A DNA stretch of 64,000 nt, from NCBI RefSeq assembly GCF_040544485.1, contig NZ_JBDZDV010000005.1:163207-227206 (forward strand), read 5' to 3'. The notes beneath the pieces are model-generated. The model searched no databases. It was not told the origin of the DNA and worked only from the letters and a program-made list of their open reading frames with translations. A program made the translations under genes and the position numbers. The stretch comes from Lacicoccus halitifaciens (lineage in GTDB: Bacteria > Bacillota > Bacilli > Staphylococcales > Salinicoccaceae). Below, one piece after another: positions 24,953 to 32,861 of the stretch; position 1 is the first letter of the stretch, and each line of letters begins with the position of its first letter.

Positions 24953-25095
24953 GGTTGCGAAATACAGGGCCGGATTCGCAACGTTGGCCGGGATAGCCGT
25001 CGAAGGTTGCGAAATACAGGGCCGGATTCGCAACGTTGGCCGGGATAGCCGTCGAAGGTTGCGAAATACAGGACCGGATTCGCAACGTTGGCTGG
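24953..25095. repeat. Array C: three 52-bp palindromic units
   Basis: Units start at 24953, 25005 and 25057, 52 bp apart and almost identical. Each holds GTTGCGAA, about 13 bases, then TTCGCAAC (perfect 8-base arms), and a linker containing GTTGGCCGGGA. Its reverse complement belongs to the same family as the array at 63582-64000. It lies between convergent genes. Confidence 0.95.
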
Positions 25096-25170
25096 AAAGC
25101 ACGCATATCGTACGAATCAGAAGATATATCCCATATGGCAGGCCTTTATTCAACCAGGCAAGCGCACATT

Positions 25171-25208
25171 AAAAAAGCGCCGGATGCATTCATGCACCCG
25201 GCGCTTCC
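25171..25208 (-). terminator. Terminator of the ADH gene and its operon
   Basis: AAGCGCCGG ... CCGGCGCTT arms with inner TGCAT pairing, read on the minus strand, end in six T. Confidence 0.9.
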
Positions 25209-25211
25209 AAA

Positions 25212-26201
25212 TCATATCGTAAATGCGATCTTGCCCATCATGCCTGCCTTGTCCAGCCTTTCGAATGCCGCTTCGTATTCGTCCAGCGGATAGCTCTTGT
25301 CCATGACCGGCTTGATATCGTGTTTCTCGATGAATTCAAGCATCTCTTCAAGCTCCTCGGTGCTCGCCATCGTCGAGCCGAGCAGGTTGTACTGCCCGTA
25401 GAAGAATTTGCGGAGGTTGAAGTCGACCGTGTCCCCCGCGGATGCGCCGAAGGCAACGAGTGTGCCGCCCTTCTTCAGCTGGTCGACCGACTTGTTGAAA
25501 GTCACGGCGCCGACGCTCTCGATCACGATATCCACCTTCTCGCCGTCCAAAGCTTCGTCCCAGTCGCCTTCACTGTCGATCGCCTTGTCCGCGCCGAGCT
25601 CGAGTGCCGCCTTGCGCTTCTCTTCCGAACGTGAAGTGACATACACTTTCGCACCTGCCGCTTTTGCGAACTGGAGCAGGAACGTACCCGCACCGCCTGT
25701 CGCACCCGGTATCAGCACCGTCATGCCGCTTTCGACTTTCGCCCTTGTGAAGAGCGCACGGTATGCCGTCATCGCCGACAGCGCGAGCACGCCCGCTTCT
25801 TCCCAGTTCAAGTGCCCCGGTTTCGGCAGGACGTTTTCCGCCGGCAGCACGATGAATTCCGCGAATGTGCCGTTAAATGGAAAACCGACGATTTCAAAGC
25901 CTTCCGGCGGCGCTGCATCGTTCTTCTCCCAGCCTAAAGACGGGTTGATGATCACTTCATCGCCCACTTTGACGTCACTCACGCCGCTGCCGACTTCTTC
26001 AATCACACCTGCACCGTCCGAACCGAGCACAAGTGCCGGATCGTCCTCTGCATGCCTGCCCGGAATGAACAGGTCACGGTGGTTCAGTCCCGCCGTTTTC
26101 AGCCTGACCTTTACATCGCTTTCCCCGACTTCATCAATTTCAACCTCGCCATATTTCACGCTTTCCAAACTCTGCTTGCCCTGATGATATACTGCTTTCA
26201 T
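25212..26201 (-). CDS. Zinc-type or quinone-type medium-chain alcohol dehydrogenase
   Basis: The 329-residue product is a medium-chain dehydrogenase/reductase. The catalytic domain shows 'AGLNHRDLFIPGRH' and 'LGSDGAGVIEEVGSGV', and the Rossmann motif is GATGGAGTF near residue 166. The usual zinc ligand Cys is replaced in 'GLNHRDL', and there is no structural-zinc Cys cluster, so it looks like the NADPH:quinone reductase branch (YogA-like) rather than a zinc alcohol dehydrogenase. AGGAGG precedes the ATG. It lies 23 bases after the unknown gene at 26225-26632 and may be the last gene of the MFS-TetR operon. Substrate unknown. Confidence 0.87.
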   Translation of the reverse strand: MKAVYHQGKQSLESVKYGEVEIDEVGESDVKVRLKTAGLNHRDLFIPGRHAEDDPALVLGSDGAGVIEEVGSGVSDVKVGDEVIINPSLGWEKNDAAPPEGFEIVGFPFNGTFAEFIVLPAENVLPKPGHLNWEEAGVLALSAMTAYRALFTRAKVESGMTVLIPGATGGAGTFLLQFAKAAGAKVYVTSRSEEKRKAALELGADKAIDSEGDWDEALDGEKVDIVIESVGAVTFNKSVDQLKKGGTLVAFGASAGDTVDFNLRKFFYGQYNLLGSTMASTEELEEMLEFIEKHDIKPVMDKSYPLDEYEAAFERLDKAGMMGKIAFTI

Positions 26202-26224
26202 GAAATAATCCTCCTAGAAATCAA

Positions 26225-26632
26225 TTATTTTACAGGTTGTACTTTGTAACTGCCGTCTTCTTCACTCATCTGCCAGTTCGGCGACAATGCTTTCTTCAAT
26301 TCAACTGCCTGATCTTCATCCAGCTTGAGGCCGGATAAAGTGAACTCATCCACTTGATAGTCCTCTTCAGCCAGTTTACCAAACTTCAGCTTGATGAGGT
26401 TCTTCAGACCATTGAAAGTCAGGAATTTCACCTGATAGCCGTCTTCCAATAAAGTCCTGAGGCCCACGGACTCCTCCATATCAATCAATAAGGTGAAGTC
26501 CAGATTCTCCTTCACTTTCTTGAACTCATCGATATCCTTATCCTTCACCTTCGACAGGATCTCCTCATTCGTGTAGCCGTAACTCCGCAGATTTTCAATC
26601 GCATATGCATCCATCAACGTAATCGAATTCAT
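26225..26632 (-). CDS. Conserved-looking protein of unknown function
   Basis: The 135-residue product is acidic and soluble with no signal or membrane segment. It has a helical start ('MDAYAIENLRSYGYTNEEIL') and two weakly similar halves with hydrophobic-turn patterns ('SVGLRTLLEDGYQVKFLTFNGLKNLIKLKFG' and 'YQVDEFTLSGLKLDEDQ'), suggesting an internal duplication of an alpha/beta element. I do not recognise a family. The ATG at 26632 is chosen for GGGAGG six bases upstream. A perfect TATAAT lies upstream on the minus strand (plus 26663-26668) with a poor -35, so it may have its own promoter as well as read-through from the TetR gene. Confidence 0.65.
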   Translation of the reverse strand: MNSITLMDAYAIENLRSYGYTNEEILSKVKDKDIDEFKKVKENLDFTLLIDMEESVGLRTLLEDGYQVKFLTFNGLKNLIKLKFGKLAEEDYQVDEFTLSGLKLDEDQAVELKKALSPNWQMSEEDGSYKVQPVK

Positions 26633-26674
26633 CTTGTTCCTCCCTAATGACATGTTGAGTCCATTATACCTGAT

Positions 26675-27256
26675 TTAAGCTCTGATGCCCCGGTAAAAAA
26701 CCTGCCAGGCATTCCTGCCGCTTTTTTGTATATATTCAGCATCATACAGCCCCTGCATCGAATCGATCCCGCCGAGGAGCAGGAAATACGTCTCATATAC
26801 CTGCCGGGCGGAAAGCGAGAGATCTATCGCGCCTTCCCTCTTGCCATCCTCCACCACACCGCTGAATATTTCAAACTGCGCTTCTTCCGCTTCCCGGTAT
26901 TTTCCGGATATATATCCTTCCAGGCCGGGCGGCTGGAATTTTGTGAAGCGGTAATAAAAATCGTTCGAGCCGTCCGGCTCCCCGGCCTCCGGGAGGTGTG
27001 CCATGTAGAGGGCGGAGAGTTTCTCGAGAGCCGACTGGTTTTCTTTTTCCAAAATGTCCGTGACGAACGTGAGGTACTCATCGAATTCGGCCTCAAGGAC
27101 ACCTTTGAAGATCGCTTCCTTGCTGCTGTAGTGGGCGTACAGTGACGGCTTCTTGATGCCGACCGCCTCGGCAATCATCGCCATGGTGGTCCCTTCATAG
27201 CCGTGTGCTGCAAATTGTATTTTGCCTGTCTGTAAAATCTTCTCTTTCGTATTCAA
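26675..27256 (-). CDS. TetR-family repressor
   Basis: The 193-residue product has a TetR DNA-binding domain at residues 5-50 ('AAHGYEGTTMAMIAEAVGIKKPSLYAHYSSKEAIFKGVL') and a helical ligand-binding C-terminus. TTG at 27256 is the probable start because it is 8 bases from AAGGAG; the GTG at 27265 touches that site. It follows the MFS gene by 12 bases on the same strand, so transporter and repressor are co-transcribed. The palindrome at 28510-28523 before the MFS gene is the likely operator, giving autoregulation. The inducing ligand is probably a substrate of the pump. Confidence 0.9.
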   Translation of the reverse strand: MNTKEKILQTGKIQFAAHGYEGTTMAMIAEAVGIKKPSLYAHYSSKEAIFKGVLEAEFDEYLTFVTDILEKENQSALEKLSALYMAHLPEAGEPDGSNDFYYRFTKFQPPGLEGYISGKYREAEEAQFEIFSGVVEDGKREGAIDLSLSARQVYETYFLLLGGIDSMQGLYDAEYIQKSGRNAWQVFYRGIRA

Positions 27257-27268
27257 AATTTCCACTCC

Positions 27269-28486
27269 TTAAGTTTCAAGTTTCTGGAATCCTTTTGCTT
27301 TCCACAGGATGACGAGGGCGATGATCAGGCCGATCAGGCCGAAGCCGAGCAGCACGGACTGGATGGAGATGCCGGCGGATGTCAGGATGCCGACGATCGC
27401 ATAGGCGATCGGGTCGAAGCCGTTCATGGCAAGGAATATCAGGCTCATGACCCGCCCCATCATCCTGTTTTCCGTAATCTGCTGGGCGGCGGTGAAGAAC
27501 GGGATGAAGACGGCGGCCATGGCGAGTCCGATCATGAACAGCAGGACCGGAAGCACCGTGAGGCTCTCGATGAAGCTGAATATGATGTAGAGGACGAGCG
27601 TGGCAAGCAGTCCGTAAAGTGCCATCCGGCCTTTGCGTCTGATATAGTAATTGCCGAGCACGACCGTGCCGACCAGCAGGCCGAGGGAGAGGCTCATCTC
27701 CATGATGCTCAAGTTGATCGGCGTGCCGCCGTACAGGTCGGTCAAAATCGGCACCGCGATATGAAGTGTGCCGAACACGAAGAAGTTCAAACTCACCAGC
27801 ACGATGATGCCGACCTTCAGGAAGTTGGACTGCCTTACATAATTGAAGCCTTCGCTGAAATTCTGCAGTGGTGTCTGCTTCACCGTGTTCTCAACCGGTC
27901 CTTCCCTGATCAGCGGCGGGAACACGAAGATGGCGGAGAGTGCGACCAGTATGAATGCCGTGAAGAAGCTCGCCGTCACTGAACCGAACTCCATGATGAA
28001 TCCGGCAAGCACCGGGCCGAGAAGGAATGAAATCTGGTCCACGCCCTGGAAATAAGCATTCGCCTTCTGCAGCTGGGGCCGTTCCACGATCTTTGGTATC
28101 AGCGAGGTGCTCGCCGGTCCGAAGAACGCATCAAGCATGCCGAAGAGCCCCGAGAGCACGAGGAACCAGCCGAGTGTCATGTAGTCGGTGAAGATGAATA
28201 TCGTGATCAGGGCAAGCAGCACGGCCTGTGTGATATTCGTCCCGAACATGATCGTCGATTTTTTATAGTTGTCTGCAAGCACGCCGCCGTAAATCATCAT
28301 CACAAGCCGCGGCACCGTGATGACGATCAGCACAAGTCCGAGCATCTCCGGCATGCCGAGCATCCGGATGACGTACCACGACGTGGTGGTCAGGAACATG
28401 CTGAAGCCCGTCACCGCAAATATGCCGGCAAGGAGCAGCAACATGAATGTCCTGTTTTTGAATATGGATGTAGTTTCGTAATTCAT
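27269..28486 (-). CDS. MFS exporter, DHA3 type
   Basis: The 405-residue product has twelve membrane segments and resembles the DHA3 (MefA-like) drug exporters: it starts 'IFKNRTFMLLLLAGIFAVTGFSMF', has 'PRLVMMIYGGVLADNYKKSTIMFG' (motif A equivalent) near residues 60-83 and 'LVLSGLFGMLDAFFGPASTSLIPKIV' near 108-133. It exports a compound sensed by the TetR protein encoded next. GAGG precedes the ATG. It is the first gene of an operon with TetR and possibly the unknown gene and the dehydrogenase. Substrate unknown. Confidence 0.88.
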   Translation of the reverse strand: MNYETTSIFKNRTFMLLLLAGIFAVTGFSMFLTTTSWYVIRMLGMPEMLGLVLIVITVPRLVMMIYGGVLADNYKKSTIMFGTNITQAVLLALITIFIFTDYMTLGWFLVLSGLFGMLDAFFGPASTSLIPKIVERPQLQKANAYFQGVDQISFLLGPVLAGFIMEFGSVTASFFTAFILVALSAIFVFPPLIREGPVENTVKQTPLQNFSEGFNYVRQSNFLKVGIIVLVSLNFFVFGTLHIAVPILTDLYGGTPINLSIMEMSLSLGLLVGTVVLGNYYIRRKGRMALYGLLATLVLYIIFSFIESLTVLPVLLFMIGLAMAAVFIPFFTAAQQITENRMMGRVMSLIFLAMNGFDPIAYAIVGILTSAGISIQSVLLGFGLIGLIIALVILWKAKGFQKLET

Positions 28487-28509
28487 TATTTTCTACCTCT
28501 TCATTTTTA

Positions 28510-28523
28510 CTAACGAACGTTAG
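28510..28523. promoter_or_regulatory. Candidate TetR operator before the MFS gene
   Basis: CTAACG-AA-CGTTAG, six-base perfect arms around AA, lies 24 bases upstream of the MFS start codon. TetR-type repressors bind such short palindromes over the promoter of their own operon. Confidence 0.7.
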
Positions 28524-28554
28524 GTAGTATAGCACGGCCTGCAATCCGCAGCAA

Positions 28555-28583
28555 TAAAAAAATCCTTCCCCAAAGGGAAGGAT
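28555..28583 (-). terminator. Terminator of the second DHA2 gene
   Basis: ATCCTTCCC-CAAA-GGGAAGGAT with a seven-T run on the minus strand, 12 bases past the stop at 28595. Confidence 0.9.
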
Positions 28584-28594
28584 CATGAGTATTT

Positions 28595-29977
28595 TTATTC
28601 GACTGCGCGGTCCGGTATGACGAACTTCGCACACAGGAAGCCGATGATGATCGCGACGACATTCAGGCCGAATGCAATCATCGCTGCCGTTGAAGTATCC
28701 ACATTGCCATCAAGCGCTGTATACAGCGAGATGATGATCGCAAGACCAAAGGCTGCACCGAGGGTCGATGCCATCTTGAATATCGCAGAAGCCACACCGA
28801 CCTTTTCAGGTGGCGTCGTGGAGACTGCCGTATCCAGTGCAGGCGTTGCGAAAAATCCGATGCCGATGCCGAACAGCGCGAAACCGATCAGGCAGCTGAT
28901 GAGGTATGCAGTGTCACCCAGGAATGTGAGCGACAACAGTATCACACCCACCGCGAGTATCAGCGGTGATACAACGATGGCACGTTTTGCGCCGTACTTC
29001 TTGATGCTCTTCTCACCGACACGTATCGTGAAGAGGATCAGCACCACGTAAGGGAGCGTGATCAGCCCCGACATGAACGGTGTGAGTTCAAGTTCCGACT
29101 GTGTATAGATGTTGAACAGTGCAATCGAGCCGACCGTCGTGTTCAGCAGGAAGTTTGCTGTGACCGTCCCGATATAGGCTTTGTTGGAGAAGATCGAGAA
29201 ATCGATGAACGGTTCCCTGACGCGTTTTTCCACAAAGTAGAACGCAATGGAAGCGACGATCGTGATGACGATCAGTGCAATTGAAATGCCGCTCGTCCAG
29301 CCGAGCTCCTCACCCTGCGTGATGAATATGCTGAGCGCACTCATGATGATGATGAATATGAGGAGGCCGAGATAGTCGAACCGTGATGACTCGACCTTCG
29401 TCGTCTTCACTTCCTTAAGATCCTTAAGTAAAAACAGTGCGAGCACGGACAGGGCGATGGAAATGATGAAAATCCACTGCCATGAAATGAATGTAGCGAT
29501 CGTCCCGGCGAACAATGATGCAAATCCGGTACCGCCGAAAGCACCGATCGACCAGTAACTGAGCGCGCTCCTCCGCCTGTCACCGGTGAAGATCGTATTG
29601 ATGATTGAAATCGTCGCCGGCATGAGCATCGCCGCCGAGAACCCCTGCACGATACGTCCGATGATCAGAAGTGCCGGGTTTGCCGTGATGATGATCAAAA
29701 GCGAACCGATGATGCTCAAAATGATACCGGCATAAGTGACCTTCACCTTGCCGATATTGTCCGACACGTTGCCCGCCGCCACCATGAAGATGCCGGTGAT
29801 CAGTGATGTCAGACTGATCGACAAGTTGATGATGCCGGCACTCGCGCCAGCGTATGTCTCCTGTACATGCGGCCCGATGTTTAAAAAGGCCTGGGCGAAC
29901 AGCCAGTAAGTAATGATGGATAAAACGATACCGAGTATGATCAGATTCCCTGAACGGTACGTCTGCTTCTCCTCCAT
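28595..29977 (-). CDS. MFS drug-type exporter, DHA2 family (second copy)
   Basis: The 460-residue product has fourteen membrane segments and is laid out like the exporter at 11017-12426: 'NIGKVKVTYAGIILSIIGSLL' (motif A region), 'GRIVQGFSAAMLMPATISII' and 'RRSALSYWSIGAFGGTGFASLFAG'. Both also share 'ITQGEELGWTSG' in the middle, so they are paralogues of one subfamily; by eye about 45-50% identity. GGAGG lies 8 bases before the ATG. No regulator gene adjoins it. It is a single-gene unit with its own terminator. Confidence 0.88.
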   Translation of the reverse strand: MEEKQTYRSGNLIILGIVLSIITYWLFAQAFLNIGPHVQETYAGASAGIINLSISLTSLITGIFMVAAGNVSDNIGKVKVTYAGIILSIIGSLLIIITANPALLIIGRIVQGFSAAMLMPATISIINTIFTGDRRRSALSYWSIGAFGGTGFASLFAGTIATFISWQWIFIISIALSVLALFLLKDLKEVKTTKVESSRFDYLGLLIFIIIMSALSIFITQGEELGWTSGISIALIVITIVASIAFYFVEKRVREPFIDFSIFSNKAYIGTVTANFLLNTTVGSIALFNIYTQSELELTPFMSGLITLPYVVLILFTIRVGEKSIKKYGAKRAIVVSPLILAVGVILLSLTFLGDTAYLISCLIGFALFGIGIGFFATPALDTAVSTTPPEKVGVASAIFKMASTLGAAFGLAIIISLYTALDGNVDTSTAAMIAFGLNVVAIIIGFLCAKFVIPDRAVE

Positions 29978-30079
29978 TTGATAACCTCCATTGGAATCTT
30001 GTTTTTATGAATGCATTGTCTATTCTAACATGTTTCTTTTTTCACAAATAGATTAAAATAATGTCCATTCAGCGAAGTT

Positions 30080-30820
30080 TTATAGTTTTTTCAGGCCATC
30101 CTGCACCGGTATGGTGATGAACCCCCTGTCCACAGTGCCGAAAGTCCGCTCCACGGCAATGCCTTTATGGATGGCATACATGCCGAATGCGCACAGAAAT
30201 GCATCCACTTTATCCTCCAGGTGCTTCAGGGAAGCCCCTGTTGTAATCTCATTGATGGATAATCGGGAATCTAGAATGTCCCCTTCCCTGGTTTTCAGTC
30301 TACTAAACCTTTCCAATAAACGCCCCATTTCAAGGACCGTCTCTTCGGCAGTCGCCTTCGGCTTGCGTTTGTATTTCACAGGGGCAATTTCCGGGAACAA
30401 CCCTGCGATGATGCCGGTCGGGAACGTCTCCACGATGCTTGTGCCATCATGGCCAAATCCGATCCGGCTGTCCGGGATCGCGTCCCGGATCATGTGCATG
30501 AGCGTCTCGCCCCGGATTTCACCGAACACCTTCAGGAAGTAATTCCTGTTGGCGTTGAAGGCGCGGAGCCTGTGGCCGTTGATCTTCGCCCGCATCATCT
30601 CACCCTCTGCACCGCGTGAACCGCCTTCGTTGTTCACGACGAGCGGCGCATCGACGGCGATGATCATGTCACCGTCATGATGCGTTTTTATAATTTCGAG
30701 GAGCTCTTTATTTGTATAGACCTGTGCATCCAGATGCACCACACGCCCCGCATCATCAAGTATGCATATACCCGTTTCATTCTTATAAGTCCACGCAAGG
30801 TCGATTCCGACGTATTTCAT
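30080..30820 (-). CDS. DUF429-family protein
   Basis: The 246-residue product begins with 'YVGIDLAWTYKNETGICIL', a ribonuclease H/actin-like first strand typical of DUF429, followed by 'MIIAVDAPLVVNNEGGSRGAEGEM' with a conserved Asp, 'GHDGTSIVETFPTGI' and a late 'LEDKVDAFLCAFGMYAI' containing another conserved Asp. These acidic residues suggest a metal-dependent nuclease-like fold, but no activity is established. The ribosome site is weak (AAAGGCTGG, 10 bases away). It lies in the same direction as, and downstream of, the DUF1413 gene, separated by the small hairpin at 30850-30868. Confidence 0.87.
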   Translation of the reverse strand: MKYVGIDLAWTYKNETGICILDDAGRVVHLDAQVYTNKELLEIIKTHHDGDMIIAVDAPLVVNNEGGSRGAEGEMMRAKINGHRLRAFNANRNYFLKVFGEIRGETLMHMIRDAIPDSRIGFGHDGTSIVETFPTGIIAGLFPEIAPVKYKRKPKATAEETVLEMGRLLERFSRLKTREGDILDSRLSINEITTGASLKHLEDKVDAFLCAFGMYAIHKGIAVERTFGTVDRGFITIPVQDGLKKL

Positions 30821-30849
30821 TATATATACCAGCCTTTATAATTAAGAAT

Positions 30850-30868
30850 AAGGGGGCACGCCCCCTCG
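30850..30868 (-). terminator. Short GC hairpin after the DUF1413 gene
   Basis: AGGGGGC and GCCCCCT flank only AC, and TTATTCTT follows on the minus strand. It is a compact terminator, weaker than the others because of its short T tract. Confidence 0.6.
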
Positions 30869-30874
30869 TCCAGC

Positions 30875-31114
30875 CTACCCTATTTTCTTGTACTGCTGCT
30901 GATGGGAAGGTGTTTTCCCAAGAACTTCAACGGATTTTTTGCCGCCCGCCTTTTCCAGGAATGCACGGCCCAGTGCCGTCCTCACCTCGGTCGGCAGCCT
31001 GTTCCATTTATAGCCCTTGAACAGATCTTTCAGAATAAAAACTTCTCCATCCTTCAGCTGCTTCGTCTCCTGCCAGGCTTTCTTCAACAGTTTTTTCACA
31101 TCTTTTTTCAACAT
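30875..31114 (-). CDS. DUF1413-type small protein
   Basis: The 79-residue product is basic and has the compact motif ELKDGEVF-x-LKDLFKG-x-xWNRLP (here 'LKDGEVFILKDLFKGYKW') typical of DUF1413 proteins of firmicutes, which are short, possibly nucleic-acid-binding and without known role. Another family-like stretch is 'VRTALGRAFLEKAGG'. The ATG at 31114 has GGAGG nine bases upstream; an earlier in-frame ATG at 31144 lacks one. The gene diverges from the membrane protein gene at 31525 across array D. Confidence 0.8.
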   Translation of the reverse strand: MLKKDVKKLLKKAWQETKQLKDGEVFILKDLFKGYKWNRLPTEVRTALGRAFLEKAGGKKSVEVLGKTPSHQQQYKKIG

Positions 31115-31188
31115 GCTTTTCAGCCTCCAATTCCGATTATACATATATACCCGGTTTATTCACCTTATTAACTATATCAGCGTTCCAC

Positions 31189-31420
31189 CGGCCAAACCAG
31201 ACCCTATTTGGCCGATACAGGCGGACTATCGGCCAAACCAAACCCCACTTGGCCGATGGGGCGTTCTACCGGCCAAACCGAATCCCACTCGGCCGATGGC
31301 GGCGCTCTATCGGCCAAACCGAATCCCACTCGGCCGATGGCGGCGTTCTACCGGCCAAACCGAATCCCACTTGGCCGATGGCGGCATTCTATCGGCCAAA
31401 CCAAACCCCACTTGGCCGAT
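31189..31420. repeat. Array D: six palindromic units of 40-41 bp
   Basis: Units start at 31189, 31230, 31270, 31311, 31352 and 31393. Each holds CGGCCAAACC, a short A/C-rich centre and TTGGCCGAT or TCGGCCGAT, so ATCGGCCAA pairs with TTGGCCGAT, then a GGCGGCGTTCTA-like linker. Unlike the other arrays it lies between divergent genes, that is in the 5' regions of both. Confidence 0.94.
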
Positions 31421-31524
31421 GGACATGTAAATAAATTCTTCGCATTCCGTAATTTCATGATTTCACCATGTTTCTACGGGGTAGAGAGTTATTAGTTAAT
31501 ATCAATTGTTAATGGAGTGGTGTG

Positions 31525-31944
31525 ATGGAGACGTTTTTAATGCTGGTTTTAATCGGCGCGGTTGCCGGCCTCATCCTGGCTGCGGTCATGAAGCTTGTAA
31601 GAATAGTGACAGGCAACAAAGCAGACATCCTGCTTTACAATATGGATTACATCCCCGGCCTCAAGCAATGGGCGGACAAGAAAATCACCGGGCTTATCTT
31701 TCATTATGTAACGTGCATCGTGAGCGCGGTCGTTTTATTTTACCTTCTTATCCCTTTTGAGCTTGAGCATGCGATATGGCCTTACATCTTCGTATTTTCC
31801 CTCGGCGGCGGCATCCTCTATTTCCTGAGTGCCCTGACCCCGACGCCGCCCGACCATGAGGATTGGATCTCCTGGTTCAACTGGACTGCAAGCCATGCGA
31901 TTTTTGGCTTCTCGGTCGGCGTACTTATATTCTGGTTCATTTAA
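31525..31944 (+). CDS. Small integral membrane protein, unknown function
   Basis: The 139-residue product has four hydrophobic segments (about 3-25, 58-78, 85-103 and 118-138). Between helices 1 and 2 is a polar stretch 'GNKADILLYNMDYIPGLKQW', and 'TPTPPDHEDWISWFNW' precedes the last helix. I do not recognise a family, though the layout is reminiscent of YagU-type proteins. ATG 31525 is preferred to GTG 31522 because of 7-base spacing from GGAG. Its upstream region is occupied by array D. Its terminator is shared with the aeRF1-type gene opposite. Confidence 0.75.
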   Translation: METFLMLVLIGAVAGLILAAVMKLVRIVTGNKADILLYNMDYIPGLKQWADKKITGLIFHYVTCIVSAVVLFYLLIPFELEHAIWPYIFVFSLGGGILYFLSALTPTPPDHEDWISWFNWTASHAIFGFSVGVLIFWFI

Positions 31945-31949
31945 AATAA

Positions 31950-31980
31950 AAAACAGGCATCCGCGTGGAATGCCTGTTTT
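31950..31980. terminator. Bidirectional terminator
   Basis: AAAACAGGCAT and ATGCCTGTTTT form eleven-base arms around a 9-base loop between convergent genes. Confidence 0.9.
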
Positions 31981-31986
31981 GCACTT

Positions 31987-32778
31987 TTAAACCAATTCTT
32001 CATACACTTCCGTAACGATTTCATGGCTTGGTTTCATGCCGATGTTCTTCGGCAGGACACCTTTAAGATGCGCTGAAGCCATATGGTCCTCAAGGTCGCG
32101 GACATTTTCGTTATTGCCGACAAGGTATGCACCTTCAAGGCCCCGGTCCTTGATTTCCTTACCGAGGCGCGGGGCGAGGTTCTTATACCAGCGGCTTTTA
32201 TTTTCCTCGAAGCGCTGCTGGAAATCATCCTGTCCCGAGCTCCTCGATCCGGGCGGCGTGTCACCGCCGTAATCCAGCCAATCTTCACGGTTCAGATCCC
32301 AGCTGTAGGCGAACTCGTCCTTGATCGATCCGAGCTCCGTTTCAATAAACCGCACGTCCTGCTGCTGCAGTACGATGATTCCGGTATTCGGATACCTCTG
32401 CACCAGTTCCTGCAGCTGCTGCACCGCCGGTGCCTTATCCCAGTGCATCGTCGTCGTCACCGGTACCTGCAGGATCATTTCCTCCCACAGTTTCTCATCA
32501 GCCGATGCGAAAATGACAAGCCCCTTCTGCAGGTCCCTCTGCAGCTCGCCGACACGGTCCTCCACTTTTTTAAGCAGTTTCTTCAGCGCTTTCTTCTCCG
32601 CTTCCGGTGCCGCGTTATCTGCATGATACTTCAAATCCTTAATCTCATTCTTCAAATGGATCTTCCATTCACCGTTGTTCAGATCCGGATTGCTCGCATC
32701 CGTATGCAGATACAAAGTCAGTACACCGATGTCGTCCTCAATACCATTGATACGTTTGATATCTTTTCTTACAGACAT
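31987..32778 (-). CDS. VLRF1/aeRF1-type release-factor-like protein
   Basis: The 263-residue product matches the bacterial aeRF1-like group: 'DDIGVLTLYLHTD', 'WKIHLKNEIKDL', then an eRF1 domain-2-like part with 'TGIIVLQQQDVRFIETELG', and a C-terminal domain where 'LVGNNENVRDLEDHM' is seen. Members are thought to act on stalled ribosomes by hydrolysing peptidyl-tRNA through a flexible loop that replaces GGQ; here the loop region (around residues 168-190) is Gly/Ser/Asp-rich ('GGDTPPGSRSSGQDD') and includes a G-Q. The exact role is inference from the family. Start ATG 32778 has a GGAGG upstream (AGAGGAGGC). Single-gene unit. Confidence 0.8.
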   Translation of the reverse strand: MSVRKDIKRINGIEDDIGVLTLYLHTDASNPDLNNGEWKIHLKNEIKDLKYHADNAAPEAEKKALKKLLKKVEDRVGELQRDLQKGLVIFASADEKLWEEMILQVPVTTTMHWDKAPAVQQLQELVQRYPNTGIIVLQQQDVRFIETELGSIKDEFAYSWDLNREDWLDYGGDTPPGSRSSGQDDFQQRFEENKSRWYKNLAPRLGKEIKDRGLEGAYLVGNNENVRDLEDHMASAHLKGVLPKNIGMKPSHEIVTEVYEELV

Positions 32779-32861
32779 ATATTTGCCTCCTCTAAAAGAT
32801 GTTCATGTATACGCTTTCTACCTATACATAATTCCCTCGAGGCGGAGATTTGAAACATCCG

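Noticed and set aside
31017..31495. Open frames of 61-137 residues over array D
   Set aside because: They only translate the 40-41-bp palindromes in different frames; no starts with ribosome sites.
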